From Candidatus Vesicomyidisocius sp. Agig_15_S12 (GTDB lineage: Bacteria > Pseudomonadota > Gammaproteobacteria > PS1 > Pseudothioglobaceae): 64,000 bases of DNA. Positions 18,153-28,385 of this stretch are shown here, in pieces. The notes beneath the pieces were generated by a model that was not told the origin of the DNA, did not search any database, and was given only the letters and a program-made list of their open reading frames with translations. A program made the position numbers and the translations under genes. Position 1 is the first letter of the stretch. Each line of letters begins with the position of its first letter. The stretch is from positions 269,230 through 333,229 of the forward strand of contig CP072532.1 in assembly GCA_021730225.1 (NCBI GenBank), given 5' to 3'.

Positions 18153-18962
18153 ATGTCAAATTTCGATATCAACCAATTTAAAATTGAATTAGAGCCTTTT
18201 TATAAAGCTCAATCAACTGAAGTAGAATTATATACTGCAGCATATAATTTAAGATTACCAGTGATGATCAAAGGACCAACAGGTTGTGGAAAGTCTCGTT
18301 TTATTGAATATATGGCCTATAAGTTAGACAAGCCTATTATTACGGTATCCTGTAATGAAGATATTACCGCTTCAGATTTGATTGGTCGTTTTTTACTAGA
18401 TACCAATGGCACTCGTTGGGTAGATGGTCCGTTAACATTAGCAGCACGTCATGGTGCAATTTGTTATCTTGATGAAATTGTAGAAGCACGCCAAGATACG
18501 ATGGTTGTTATCCATTCTCTTACTGATCATAGACGTGAGTTAATGTTAGATAAAAAAGGAGAGCTTGTAAAAGCACATTCGGACTTTCAATTGGTGATTT
18601 CATATAACCCAGCTTATCAATCACTTATGAAAGACCTTAAACAATCAACTAAGCAACGTTTTACTGGTATGGATTTTGATTATGTGTCGGCCGAATTAGA
18701 AACCAGTATTGTTGTTAGAGAGTCTGGTGTTAATAGCGATATTGCAATTAAATTAGTCAAACTTGCACAGGTTACTCGTAATTTAGTAGGACATGGTATT
18801 GAAGAAGGTGCATCAACTCGTTTGCTTAATTATGCAGGTATATTGATTGCTTCAGGTGTTTCAGTAAAAGATGCTTGTAATATGGCATTAGTATGTCCAA
18901 TCACTGATGATATAGAAATTCGTACCACCATGGGTAGTGCAATTGATGCTATTTTTGACTAA
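18153..18962 (+). CDS. cbbQ: RuBisCO activase ATPase CbbQ
   Basis: A 269-residue MoxR-type AAA+ ATPase. Walker A is GPTGCGKSRF near residue 41, Walker B is CYLDEIVEAR near residue 106, and the sensor segment ISYNPAYQ is present. CbbQ forms hexamers that, together with CbbO, remodel inhibited RuBisCO and release bound sugar phosphates. Located between cbbM and cbbO with the usual order. NorQ is the close homologue, but the RuBisCO neighbour settles the assignment. Confidence 0.92.
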   Translation: MSNFDINQFKIELEPFYKAQSTEVELYTAAYNLRLPVMIKGPTGCGKSRFIEYMAYKLDKPIITVSCNEDITASDLIGRFLLDTNGTRWVDGPLTLAARHGAICYLDEIVEARQDTMVVIHSLTDHRRELMLDKKGELVKAHSDFQLVISYNPAYQSLMKDLKQSTKQRFTGMDFDYVSAELETSIVVRESGVNSDIAIKLVKLAQVTRNLVGHGIEEGASTRLLNYAGILIASGVSVKDACNMALVCPITDDIEIRTTMGSAIDAIFD

Positions 18963-18977
18963 AAATTACTTAATATT

Positions 18978-21224
18978 ATGCCTGAAGTAAGTCAATATAA
19001 ACCCTTAAATTGTGCTTTTAATACAATTCAAAGAGTATTTATTGAAAATATTGAACAAGCTGCTAAAAGACTTTCAGAACAAGGTTTAATTGAGTATTAT
19101 AAAGGTGCTGAATTTTTAGCAAAAATTGGGCAAGGCGATACTCTGTCTATTGTTTTTTTAAAAACCATGCCTTGGGTAGGTGAATTTTATGGTGATGGTA
19201 GTATTCAAAAAATTGTAGATTTTGCTTATCAAAAAATATCTAGGACACCTAATAAAGATGCAGTTAAACCGTTTTTAAACAGCTTTATTGATGTTATTGA
19301 ACATACAAATAATGATCAACTTGATAAATATTTGAATCTAATTGAATATCATCTGAATAAAACTACATTTTCAATACATGGTATTCATGATACGCACTCT
19401 TCTCCATCGTTATTAGCTATGCTTGCTAATATGCATTTGTTGTTGGAACAACTAGAATTTGAAGGTATTTATAAGTGGATTAATTATGGTTTAAGATATT
19501 TTCAAGATCATCCTGAACGACAAGAGGAATACTTTTCATTATTAAGCGCTGATTCAAAAGCCGTATTTCAACGGCAAAGAAAGGGTTTGTTGTTTATTGA
19601 TGTTGAGCGGAGAATTAATTTATTTCAGCGTGCGCTTTGGAAAACAGAATTCATGTATGCACCGTATTCTCCAGATTTTGAAAAATTAGAACATTTTCGT
19701 CCTTATTTAGAAGATAATATTATTCGTCTACCAGATATTTATGAATTGTTTAATGGCATTAATGCTTGTAAGCGTTATATGGCTTTAGTGGCACATTTGA
19801 TTGCACATCATCAATTTACCACTAAGATTGTTGCTGATAATGTTTCACCGCAGCAACGATTTTTTACTGAAATTTTTGAAGATGCTCGTGTTGAATATTT
19901 AGCTATGCAAGAGTATCCTGGTTTAAAAAATTTATGGTTAAACTTAATTCCAATAGTAGATGAGTTTGATTGTGATAATAATCATCAATCTTGTTTGCGA
20001 CATCGTGCTATTATGCTTACATACGCTTTACTTGATGATAATCACAATTATAAGAATAAAATTCTCTTAGATTATGTTGAAAAATTTAAGACATTAATGA
20101 ATACAGGGAAAACCAGTACATTAGATAGTTTAAATCTTGGCTTAAAATATTTAATTAAAACAAGAAGCGCCTCAGATGCGTTAGCTAATATGTATTTTGA
20201 AAATACTGAAGTGACTTATCGAGATGATAATCGTTCAATGTGGTTGTTTATTGAAAAATTTGATGAAGAAGATAATATTTTTGAACATCAAAAAAAATCT
20301 GAAGAGGAAGATGAGGATAAAGTTGAAGTAATACCTCCACATTATTATGACGAATGGGATTATTCTTATGAAGCTTATAAACCAGATTGGGTGGCTGTAT
20401 ATGAACGATTACATTCGCATAGTGATGCATCAAAGATTGATAAAATTCTTGAGAAGCACTCAGCTTTGGTTAAACAGCTTAAAAAAATATTAGATTTGCT
20501 TAAACCCCAAAATAAGAAACGTCTTCGTTATCAAGAAGAGGGTGCTGAGTTAGACCTTGATATTGCATTACGCAGTGTGATTGATATCAAAAATGGTTCT
20601 CAGCCTGATACCAGAATTAATGTTGATTTTGAACATGATTCTCGTAGTGTATCAGTATTATTATTGTTGGATTTATCGGAGTCATTAAATAAAGTTGTTG
20701 GGAAATTTGGACAAACTATTTTAGAATTATCACAAGAGGCAGTGTCTTTGTTGGCTTGGGCAGTAGAGCAGTTAGGTGATAATTTTTCTATTTCTGGGTT
20801 TAATTCTAATACCAGACAGAAGGTCATGTATTATCATATCAAAGGCTATGGTGAACATTGGGATGATACAGTAAAGGCGCGTTTAGCTGATTTAAAGGCT
20901 GAATTTTCTACTAGAATGGGGGCTGCTATTCGCCATGGCGCCCATTATTTAGACTTACAACAAAGTGATAAAAAATTAATGCTTGTTTTAACTGATGGAG
21001 AACCTTCTGATATTGATATTTATGATCCAAAAACCTTAATTCAGGATACACATAAAGCTGTGCAAGAAGTTCAACAAAAAGGCATATATCCTTATTGTAT
21101 TAGTTTAGATAAAAAAGCAGATGAATATATTGTTGATATTTTCGGCTCCCATTACTCGGTAATTGATCGTATTGAATCTTTACCTCAAGAGTTACCAAAA
21201 TTATTTTTATCACTGACTAAATAA
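18978..21224 (+). CDS. cbbO: RuBisCO activase adaptor CbbO (von Willebrand A domain)
   Basis: A 748-residue protein with a long N-terminal helical region and a C-terminal von Willebrand factor A domain from about residue 550. The MIDAS metal motif is visible as LLLDLSES, and the later TDGEPSD segment completes it. A highly acidic stretch lies around residues 430-455. CbbO bridges the CbbQ ring to RuBisCO during activation. It starts 15 nt after cbbQ and overlaps the next gene by 1 nt, forming one operon. Confidence 0.92.
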   Translation: MPEVSQYKPLNCAFNTIQRVFIENIEQAAKRLSEQGLIEYYKGAEFLAKIGQGDTLSIVFLKTMPWVGEFYGDGSIQKIVDFAYQKISRTPNKDAVKPFLNSFIDVIEHTNNDQLDKYLNLIEYHLNKTTFSIHGIHDTHSSPSLLAMLANMHLLLEQLEFEGIYKWINYGLRYFQDHPERQEEYFSLLSADSKAVFQRQRKGLLFIDVERRINLFQRALWKTEFMYAPYSPDFEKLEHFRPYLEDNIIRLPDIYELFNGINACKRYMALVAHLIAHHQFTTKIVADNVSPQQRFFTEIFEDARVEYLAMQEYPGLKNLWLNLIPIVDEFDCDNNHQSCLRHRAIMLTYALLDDNHNYKNKILLDYVEKFKTLMNTGKTSTLDSLNLGLKYLIKTRSASDALANMYFENTEVTYRDDNRSMWLFIEKFDEEDNIFEHQKKSEEEDEDKVEVIPPHYYDEWDYSYEAYKPDWVAVYERLHSHSDASKIDKILEKHSALVKQLKKILDLLKPQNKKRLRYQEEGAELDLDIALRSVIDIKNGSQPDTRINVDFEHDSRSVSVLLLLDLSESLNKVVGKFGQTILELSQEAVSLLAWAVEQLGDNFSISGFNSNTRQKVMYYHIKGYGEHWDDTVKARLADLKAEFSTRMGAAIRHGAHYLDLQQSDKKLMLVLTDGEPSDIDIYDPKTLIQDTHKAVQEVQQKGIYPYCISLDKKADEYIVDIFGSHYSVIDRIESLPQELPKLFLSLTK

Positions 21225-21613
21225 TGTCTACTAATACGGTTACAGTAAGTGTTGGATTTGATTATCAAGGCCAACATTATGAGTTAAGTAATGTGATTGA
21301 TATTGAGCATATTATTTATTATGATGATTTTTTTAATGCTGTATATTTATCAATTGCTCGAGTAAACAATATTGACTTATATTCTTATCAACTAGATGTT
21401 ATATTAGATCAAACTATTATATTTTCTAATGCAAAAGGTTGTGTAGAAGATTGTGTGAATAATGGTAAGCTAGATTTAACTTTGTTAAGAGAAAATTATC
21501 AACAAATAGAATATTTGCCTAAGATTAAAGTCATTGCTGAGCAATTTAAAATCCACGACAACATCACTATTGCACTAGTAGACGCTTACCTATTAGGTAA
21601 GAAGTATAGTTAA
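21224..21613 (+). CDS. Hypothetical protein coupled to cbbO
   Basis: I do not recognise this 129-residue protein. It starts at an ATG overlapping the cbbO stop by 1 nt, so it is translationally coupled and probably serves the RuBisCO activase unit. It is acidic, without membrane segments or a signal peptide, and seems to hold mostly beta-strands at the N-terminus (TVTVSVGFDYQGQHYELS) and helices at the C-terminus. No catalytic motif is evident. A small assembly or adaptor protein is a guess from position alone. Confidence 0.65.
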   Translation: MSTNTVTVSVGFDYQGQHYELSNVIDIEHIIYYDDFFNAVYLSIARVNNIDLYSYQLDVILDQTIIFSNAKGCVEDCVNNGKLDLTLLRENYQQIEYLPKIKVIAEQFKIHDNITIALVDAYLLGKKYS

Positions 21614-21617
21614 ATTT

Positions 21618-22148
21618 TTACTCTAAATTTTGTTCAATAAAATCTAAATTAATTTGAATATTAGATTGATCTAGTAATTCTAAACATTTAGGTACTGCTA
21701 AAAATACTGCACCTAAACATATTGCAATTGCAGCGGGTTTTCCTGGTAGATTGATAATTAAGCTATTACCACGTGTACCTGCTGTTTGGCGGGATAAAAT
21801 CGCTGTGGGAACCGTGCGTAATGATATATTACGCATTTGTTGAGCAAATCCATCAAAGATACGTTCACATACGGTATGTGTTGCTTCTGGTGTTACATCA
21901 CGCGTTGTGACTCCAGTACCACCAGTAGTTAGAATTAAGTTGCAATGTTTATTATCAGCAAAATCAATTATGGTTTTTTCAATTAGAGGTTGATTATCTT
22001 CAATAGTTATATCTTCTGTTGTGTAGGGAGATAGTACAGCATTTTTAATCCAATTTTGCATAGCAGGCCCGCTGATATCTTCATATTCACCTCTAGCAGC
22101 GCGATCAGATATAGTAATAAAACCAACTTTAATGTTTATTTTTCTCAT
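21618..22148 (-). CDS. mogA: Molybdopterin adenylyltransferase
   Basis: MogA (176 aa) activates molybdopterin with ATP before molybdate insertion by MoeA. Landmarks are the N-terminal FITISDRAARGEYEDISGP, the TTGGTGVTTRDVTPEAT loop and LPGKPAA near residue 140. It is convergent with the cbbO cluster (4 nt) and divergent from narG, whose product needs this cofactor. The other Mo-cofactor genes lie 8 kb further on, past the nar operon. Confidence 0.92.
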   Translation of the reverse strand: MRKINIKVGFITISDRAARGEYEDISGPAMQNWIKNAVLSPYTTEDITIEDNQPLIEKTIIDFADNKHCNLILTTGGTGVTTRDVTPEATHTVCERIFDGFAQQMRNISLRTVPTAILSRQTAGTRGNSLIINLPGKPAAIAICLGAVFLAVPKCLELLDQSNIQINLDFIEQNLE

Positions 22149-22204
22149 ATATTTATATAAATATTAAATATAATTAATAATTCATTTTACCATTCTTTTG
22201 AATG

Positions 22205-22260
22205 ATAATAACAGTCTAAATAGTTAATTTTACTAAATTAACTATTTAGACTGTTATTAT
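22205..22260. repeat. Perfect 26-bp inverted repeat in the mogA-narG intergenic region
   Basis: Arms at 22205-22230 and 22235-22260 are exact reverse complements (core ACAGTCTAAATAGTTAA) around the loop TACT. There is no T-run on either side, so it is not a standard terminator. It lies between divergent promoters, 57 nt from the mogA start and 180 nt before the narG start, and could be an operator, a cruciform or a long RNA stem in one leader. Confidence 0.9.
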
Positions 22261-22440
22261 ATAAATATAAAAACTTATATCATTTAACCCAAACTGAATT
22301 GAATGTAAAATTATTCTGATTATTTCTTTTTATTAAATAAATAATAAGTATACTTGTTTAGTAATTGGATTGATTGCTTTACATTAAAGTTCTTATTAAA
22401 ATCATCGAATAAAAAATTTAATGATAATAGGGAGGTAAAA

Positions 22441-25400
22441 ATGAGTTATTTATTAGATAGAATAACATTTTTTACCCAGACAAAGCCTGAATATTTTTCT
22501 AATGGTCATGGAAAATTAGTACATGAAAATAGAAGTTGGGAAAAAGCTTATCGTAATCGTTGGGGACATGATAAAGTTGTTCGTTCGACTCATGGTGTTA
22601 ATTGTACAGGTTCATGTAGTTGGAAAATTTATGTAAAAAATGGCTTAGTAACTTGGGAAACACAACAAACTAATTATCCTAGAACTCGTCCAGATTTGCC
22701 AGATCATGAGCCTAGAGGCTGTCAAAGAGGAGCAACATATTCATGGTATTTGTATAGCGCCACTCGTCTTAAATATCCTTTAATTCGTTCTAGATTGTTA
22801 AAAATATGGCGTGAAGCTAAAAAGCAAAATATTGATCCTGTTGATGCATGGAAGTCAATCATGAACGATAAGGCTAAAACAAAAGAATACAAACAAGTTC
22901 GTGGTTTAGGTGGTATGGTTCGTGTTGATTGGGATGAAGTAAATGAGATTATTGTAGCCTCTAATATTTATACAACTCAAACCTATGGACCAGATAGAGT
23001 TGTTGGGTTTTCACCTATTCCAGCTATGTCAATGGTGTCTTATGCAGCTGGTTCTCGTTATTTGTCATTGATTGGCGGTACTTCTTTAAGTTTTTATGAC
23101 TGGTATTGTGATTTACCACCGTCCTCACCTCAAACTTGGGGTGAGCAAACTGATGTACCAGAAAGTGCTGATTGGTATAATTCATCATATATTATAGCAT
23201 GGGGTTCTAATGTTCCTCAAACTCGTACTCCAGATGCTCATTTTTTTACGGAATCTCGGTATAATGGTACTAAAACTATTGCAGTAACACCTGATTTTAG
23301 TGAAGTTGCTAAGCTTTCTGATGAGTGGATGAGTCCAACTCAAGGTACAGATGCAGCGCTTGCTATGACAATGGGACATGTTATCCTAAAAGAGTATCAT
23401 TTAACCAATAAAAGTAAATATTTTACTAATTATATCAAGCAATATACAGATATGCCATTTTTGGTAATATTGGAAGAAAAAAAAGGGGTATTTGTTCCTG
23501 GGAGAACTCTTCGAGCTTCGGATATTCATGACACTTTAGGTGAAAAAGATAACACTGAATGGAAACCACTACTCATTGATCAAAATACTAATGAAATTGT
23601 TGCTCCAACGGGAACGATAGGATTTCGTTGGGATGGTTCTGGTAAGTGGAATATTGAAAATAAGAATTCTATGAATGGGGCGGATATTGATCCAAAAATT
23701 ACTTTAAAAGATAGCAATGATGAGATTATATCTGTTGGGTTTCCATATTTTAATAATAAAGCGCATGATCAAGAAATATTTACAAATACAACTCATAATT
23801 CTGTTTTAATGAGAAATGTTCCAATTAGACAGTTAGCATTGATTAATGGTAAGGAAGTTAAAGTTTCAACAGTATTTGATTTAATGATGGCAAATTATAG
23901 TGTTGACCAAGGATTAGGGGGTGACAATGTTGCTTCATCATTTAATGATGATGTGCCTTATACGCCAGCTTGGAATGAAAAAGTAACAGGAGTTCCAAGA
24001 GAGCAAACTGTGCGTATTGCTAGAGAATTTTCAGAAAATGCAGATAAAACACAAGGCAAGTCGATGGTTATTCTAGGCGCTGCTATTAATCATTGGTACC
24101 ATATGGATATGATTTATCGAGGTATTATTAATATGTTAATGATGTGTGGCTGTATTGGTAAATCTGGTGGTGGCTGGTCTCATTATGTAGGTCAAGAAAA
24201 ATTGCGTCCACAAACAGGATGGTTACCATTAGCATTCGGGTTAGATTGGCATCGCCCACCTCGCCAAATGAACGGCACTTCATTTTTTTATAACCATTCT
24301 AGTCAATGGAGATATGAAAAATTAGAGATTGATGAGATCTTATCTCCATTGACTGATAAAACAGAATGGAAAAACTATTCTATAATAGATTGTAATGTTC
24401 GTAGTGAAAAAATGGGCTGGTTACCTTCAGCACCACAGTTTGAAGATAATCCATTAGAAATTACTAAGCAAGCAGAAGAAGCAGGCATAAATGTTAAAGA
24501 TTATATTGTTAATAAACTTAAATCTAAAGACTTAAAATTTTCTTGTGAAGATCCTGATAATCCAAAAAATTTTCCTCGTAATATGTTTATATGGCGTTCT
24601 AATATATTAGGCTCTAGTGGTAAAGGACATGAGTATTTATTAAAATATTTATTAGGTGCACAAAATGCAGTTTTAGGCAATGAGACAGATAAAAAACCAT
24701 CTGAGGTTAAGTGGCGTGAAGGCGTAGAAGGTAAGGTTGATTTATTTGTAACATTAGATTTTAGGATGTCAACTACTTGTTTGTATTCAGATATTGTTCT
24801 ACCATCAGCAACATGGTATGAAAAGAACGATCTAAATACTTCGGATATGCATCCATTTATTCATCCGTTGTCTAAAGCAGTAGATCCTGCTTGGGAATCA
24901 AGAAGTGATTGGGAAATTTATAAAGGGTTAGCTAAAAAATTCTCAGAACTTTGTCCTGGACATTTGGGAAAAGAAAAAGATATTGTTGCTTTACCTATTT
25001 TGCATGATACGCCGGCAGAAATGGCTCAGGCAACTGATGTTAAAGCTTGGTTCGATGGTGAGTGTGAAGCTATTCCTGGTAAAACCATGCCAAATTTTAT
25101 TGAAGTTGAAAGGAATTATCCAGATACTTACAAAAAGTTTACTTCATTAGGACCGCTGATGTCTAAGATGGGCAATGGTGGTAAAGGCATTGAGTGGAAC
25201 ACTAAAGATGAAGTTACTTCTCTAGGTTATTTAAATAAAATTGTCAAAGAAGAAGGCGTGTCTAAAGGTCTTCCTAGAATAGAAACTGATATTGATGCAA
25301 CCGAAGTAATTTTATCTTTAGCACCTGAAACTAATGGTAAAGTTGCTGTTAAAGCTTGGAAATCATTAGGAAAAATAACAGGTAAAGATCATACGCACCT

Positions 25401-26175
25401 AGCGAAATCAAAAGAAGATGAGCAGATTCGTTATAGAGATATTCAAGCACAACCTAGAAAAATTATTTCATCACCTATTTGGTCTGGTCTTGAAGATGAA
25501 CATGTTAGTTATAATGCAGGTTATACTAATGTGCACGAATATATTCCTTGGAGAACATTAACAGGTAGACAGCAGTTCTACCAAGACCATAAATGGATGA
25601 TAGATTTTGGTGAGAATTTATGCACTTATAAGCCACCTATTAATACTAGAACAGTTAAACCTATTATCAATGAAAATAATGATGGACGTTCTCAAGTTGT
25701 ATTAAACTGGATTACACCACATCAGAAATGGGGTATTCATTCCACTTATTCTGATAACTTGTTAATGCTCACACTTAATCGTGGTGGTCCGGTAGTGTGG
25801 ATAAGTGAAGTGGATGCTCAAAAAATTAATGTTGAGGACAATGATTGGATTGAGTTGTATAATTCTAATGGTACGATTGCTGCTAGAGCAGTTGTATCAC
25901 AAAGAGTGCCAGAAGGTATGTCACTTATGTATCATGCTCAAGAAAAAATTACCACTACACCTATAGCAGAAAAATCAGGATTTAGGGGTGGTATTCATAA
26001 TTCTGTTACTAGAACGATTACTAAACCCACTCATATGATTGGTGGTTATGCACAATTATCTTATGGATTTAACTATTATGGTACAGTAGGTTCTAATCGT
26101 GATGAATTTGTAGTTGTGCGTAAAATGAATAAGGTAGATTGGAAGGATGAACCAGAAAAAAGTAATAATTCATGA
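22441..26175 (+). CDS. narG: Respiratory nitrate reductase, alpha subunit
   Basis: The catalytic Mo-bisMGD subunit (1244 aa; E. coli 1247) reduces nitrate to nitrite at the inner face of the membrane. The true start is the ATG at 22441, giving MSYLLDRITFF like E. coli MSKFLDRF and preceded by a strong GGGAGG; the frame is open further up to a TTG at 22354 but that extension has no support. The FS0 [4Fe-4S] ligands are visible as His51, Cys55, Cys59 and Cys94. It overlaps narH by 4 nt. Its long leader holds a large inverted repeat. Confidence 0.97.
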   Translation: MSYLLDRITFFTQTKPEYFSNGHGKLVHENRSWEKAYRNRWGHDKVVRSTHGVNCTGSCSWKIYVKNGLVTWETQQTNYPRTRPDLPDHEPRGCQRGATYSWYLYSATRLKYPLIRSRLLKIWREAKKQNIDPVDAWKSIMNDKAKTKEYKQVRGLGGMVRVDWDEVNEIIVASNIYTTQTYGPDRVVGFSPIPAMSMVSYAAGSRYLSLIGGTSLSFYDWYCDLPPSSPQTWGEQTDVPESADWYNSSYIIAWGSNVPQTRTPDAHFFTESRYNGTKTIAVTPDFSEVAKLSDEWMSPTQGTDAALAMTMGHVILKEYHLTNKSKYFTNYIKQYTDMPFLVILEEKKGVFVPGRTLRASDIHDTLGEKDNTEWKPLLIDQNTNEIVAPTGTIGFRWDGSGKWNIENKNSMNGADIDPKITLKDSNDEIISVGFPYFNNKAHDQEIFTNTTHNSVLMRNVPIRQLALINGKEVKVSTVFDLMMANYSVDQGLGGDNVASSFNDDVPYTPAWNEKVTGVPREQTVRIAREFSENADKTQGKSMVILGAAINHWYHMDMIYRGIINMLMMCGCIGKSGGGWSHYVGQEKLRPQTGWLPLAFGLDWHRPPRQMNGTSFFYNHSSQWRYEKLEIDEILSPLTDKTEWKNYSIIDCNVRSEKMGWLPSAPQFEDNPLEITKQAEEAGINVKDYIVNKLKSKDLKFSCEDPDNPKNFPRNMFIWRSNILGSSGKGHEYLLKYLLGAQNAVLGNETDKKPSEVKWREGVEGKVDLFVTLDFRMSTTCLYSDIVLPSATWYEKNDLNTSDMHPFIHPLSKAVDPAWESRSDWEIYKGLAKKFSELCPGHLGKEKDIVALPILHDTPAEMAQATDVKAWFDGECEAIPGKTMPNFIEVERNYPDTYKKFTSLGPLMSKMGNGGKGIEWNTKDEVTSLGYLNKIVKEEGVSKGLPRIETDIDATEVILSLAPETNGKVAVKAWKSLGKITGKDHTHLAKSKEDEQIRYRDIQAQPRKIISSPIWSGLEDEHVSYNAGYTNVHEYIPWRTLTGRQQFYQDHKWMIDFGENLCTYKPPINTRTVKPIINENNDGRSQVVLNWITPHQKWGIHSTYSDNLLMLTLNRGGPVVWISEVDAQKINVEDNDWIELYNSNGTIAARAVVSQRVPEGMSLMYHAQEKITTTPIAEKSGFRGGIHNSVTRTITKPTHMIGGYAQLSYGFNYYGTVGSNRDEFVVVRKMNKVDWKDEPEKSNNS

Positions 26176-27713
26176 GAATAAGAGCACAAATAGGAATGGT
26201 TTTAAATTTGGACAAGTGTATTGGTTGCCACACGTGTTCAGTTACTTGTAAAAATGTATGGACTTCACGTCAAGGTGTTGAGTATGCTTGGTTTAATAAT
26301 GTAGAAACAAAACCTGGTATTGGTTACCCTACAGATTGGGAAAATCAAGATAAATGGAATGGTGGCTGGGTTTCGAAAAACGGTAAATTACAGCCTAAAA
26401 TTGGGGGTAAATTTAGATTATTAGCAAAAATATTTGCTAATCCTGATTTACCTGAAATTGATGATTACTACGAGCCGTTTACGTTTAATTATGCTCATTT
26501 GCAAAATGCACCTGAAATGATTACACCACCTGTGGCAAGGCCACACTCTATGATTACTGGTGAAGTTATGGAAAAACCAGAATGGGGTCCTAATTGGGAG
26601 GAAATTTTAGGTGGTGAGTTTAAAAAACGTTCAAAAGATTATAATTTTAAAACTATAGAAAAAGAGATTTATGGTCAATTTGAAAATACATTTATGATGT
26701 ATTTACCACGCTTGTGTGAACATTGTCTTAACCCATCTTGCGTGGCTGCATGTCCATCTGGCGCTATTTATAAACGTGAAGAGGATGGTATTGTTCTAAT
26801 TGACCAAGATAAATGTCGTGGTTGGAGAATGTGTGTTAGCGCTTGTCCTTACAAAAAGATTTATTACAATTGGCAGTCTGGTAAATCAGAAAAATGTACA
26901 TTTTGTTATCCAAGAATAGAATCTGGAGAGCCAACAGTTTGTTCTGAAACTTGTGTTGGTAGAATTCGTTCATTAGGGGTTATTCTTTATGATGCTGATA
27001 AAATTGAAGAAATGGCTAATATGAACGATGAAAAAGATTTATATGAGGCTCAGTTAAAGATATTCTTAGATCCAAACGATAAATCCATTCAAGAAAAAGC
27101 TAAAAAAGATGGCATACCTGACAGTTGGATTGAGGCTGCTCAAAACTCTCCTGTTTATAAAATGGCAATTGATTGGAAAGTGGCTTTTCCGTTACATCCT
27201 GAATATAGAACATTACCTATGGTTTGGTATATACCACCATTATCCCCAATCCAAAATGCAATTGAAAAGGGTGTGATTAATAATCGAGGCCCTATTCCAA
27301 ATGTTGAAGAGTTGCGTATCCCAATTCGTTATTTGGCAAATATGCTTACAGCAGGTGATGATGAACCTATTATATTTGCTTTAAAGAGAATGATTGCTAT
27401 GCGTAATTTTATGCGTGCAAAGCGTGTTGATAATGTTATCTTAACTGATGTATTGGATGAGGTAGGTTTGACAGAAGATATAGTTGATGATATGTATAGA
27501 ACTATGGCACTGGCTGCTTATGAAGATAGATTTGTGATTCCTACTAATCATAAAGAATATGCAGGAGAGACGCCTTTTGATAATGAAATTGCTTTTGATA
27601 CTAGGTCTTCTTGTGGATTTAGCTTTGGCAATGGTTGTTCTGAAGGTTCTACAACAGCGACTTTATTTGGCGGTAAAACACACTCTAATACAATGAATGG
27701 AAACATTTTATGA
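26172..27713 (+). CDS. narH: Respiratory nitrate reductase, beta subunit
   Basis: NarH (513 aa; E. coli 512) carries the iron-sulfur relay between NarI and NarG. The cysteine groups CIGCHTCSVTCKNVW, CEHCLNPSCVAACPSG, CRGWRMCVSACPYKK (the Trp-containing group giving the [3Fe-4S] cluster) and CTFCYPR / CSETCVG are all present, so three [4Fe-4S] and one [3Fe-4S] clusters should form. It starts within the narG stop (ATGA overlap) and overlaps narJ by 4 nt. Confidence 0.97.
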   Translation: MRIRAQIGMVLNLDKCIGCHTCSVTCKNVWTSRQGVEYAWFNNVETKPGIGYPTDWENQDKWNGGWVSKNGKLQPKIGGKFRLLAKIFANPDLPEIDDYYEPFTFNYAHLQNAPEMITPPVARPHSMITGEVMEKPEWGPNWEEILGGEFKKRSKDYNFKTIEKEIYGQFENTFMMYLPRLCEHCLNPSCVAACPSGAIYKREEDGIVLIDQDKCRGWRMCVSACPYKKIYYNWQSGKSEKCTFCYPRIESGEPTVCSETCVGRIRSLGVILYDADKIEEMANMNDEKDLYEAQLKIFLDPNDKSIQEKAKKDGIPDSWIEAAQNSPVYKMAIDWKVAFPLHPEYRTLPMVWYIPPLSPIQNAIEKGVINNRGPIPNVEELRIPIRYLANMLTAGDDEPIIFALKRMIAMRNFMRAKRVDNVILTDVLDEVGLTEDIVDDMYRTMALAAYEDRFVIPTNHKEYAGETPFDNEIAFDTRSSCGFSFGNGCSEGSTTATLFGGKTHSNTMNGNIL

Positions 27714-28366
27714 AAACACTTAAAGTTTTAGCTGTTTTATTGTCTTATCCGAATATTCATGTTTATAAAAATATTGATGAGCTTACTGAGGTTTTAAAGC
27801 AAGAATCTTTGTTATCTAAAAAGAAGATTAAAGAATTATTGTCTTTTATAGAGGATTATAAAAGTAAAGATATTTTAGAGTTGCAAGAGCGTTTTGTGGC
27901 AACCTTTGATAGAAGTCGTATTCATTGCTTAAATTTATTTGAGCATATTCATGGTGAATCACGTGATCGTGGTCAGGCTATGGTTGACTTGATTGATATG
28001 TATGCAAAGAAGAATTTATTTATTGACAAGAAAGAATTGCCTGATTATTTACCCTTATTTTTAGAGTATTTGTCTTTATGTGATGTTCAAGAAGCGATAA
28101 CCTCATTAGGGGATACGGTTGATATTATTGCTTTAATTGGTGCTCATCTTAAAAAGAATAAATCTCCTTATCACATTATCTTTTTTGCATTAGAAGAATT
28201 GTCTAACATTAAGGCAAATCAATTTAAAGTAGCAGAGGCAATAGAAAATAGCCTAAAAGAGCCAGAAACATTGGATGAATTAGATGAGTTATGGCAAGAA
28301 CAAGAAGCGTTTAGTGGCGATTCATCAGAGTGTAGTACTTGTGAAATTAATACAACAATAAATTAA
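27710..28366 (+). CDS. narJ: Nitrate reductase assembly chaperone
   Basis: NarJ (218 aa) is the dedicated chaperone that holds apo-NarGH during cofactor insertion and membrane attachment; it is not part of the final enzyme. The N-terminal LKVLAVLLSYPN and the LFEHIHGESRDRGQAMVDL segment are family hallmarks. The C-terminal tail is acidic and ends in a Cys-containing segment (SECSTCEI). It is fully embedded in the operon, with overlap upstream and a 19-nt gap to narI. Confidence 0.93.
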   Translation: MKTLKVLAVLLSYPNIHVYKNIDELTEVLKQESLLSKKKIKELLSFIEDYKSKDILELQERFVATFDRSRIHCLNLFEHIHGESRDRGQAMVDLIDMYAKKNLFIDKKELPDYLPLFLEYLSLCDVQEAITSLGDTVDIIALIGAHLKKNKSPYHIIFFALEELSNIKANQFKVAEAIENSLKEPETLDELDELWQEQEAFSGDSSECSTCEINTTIN

Positions 28367-28385
28367 ACACAGAGGGAGGTATGTT

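Noticed and set aside
22354-22440. N-terminal extension of narG from a TTG
   Set aside because: The ATG at 22441 has a strong GGGAGG and gives the NarG N-terminus seen in E. coli; the extra 29 residues match nothing.
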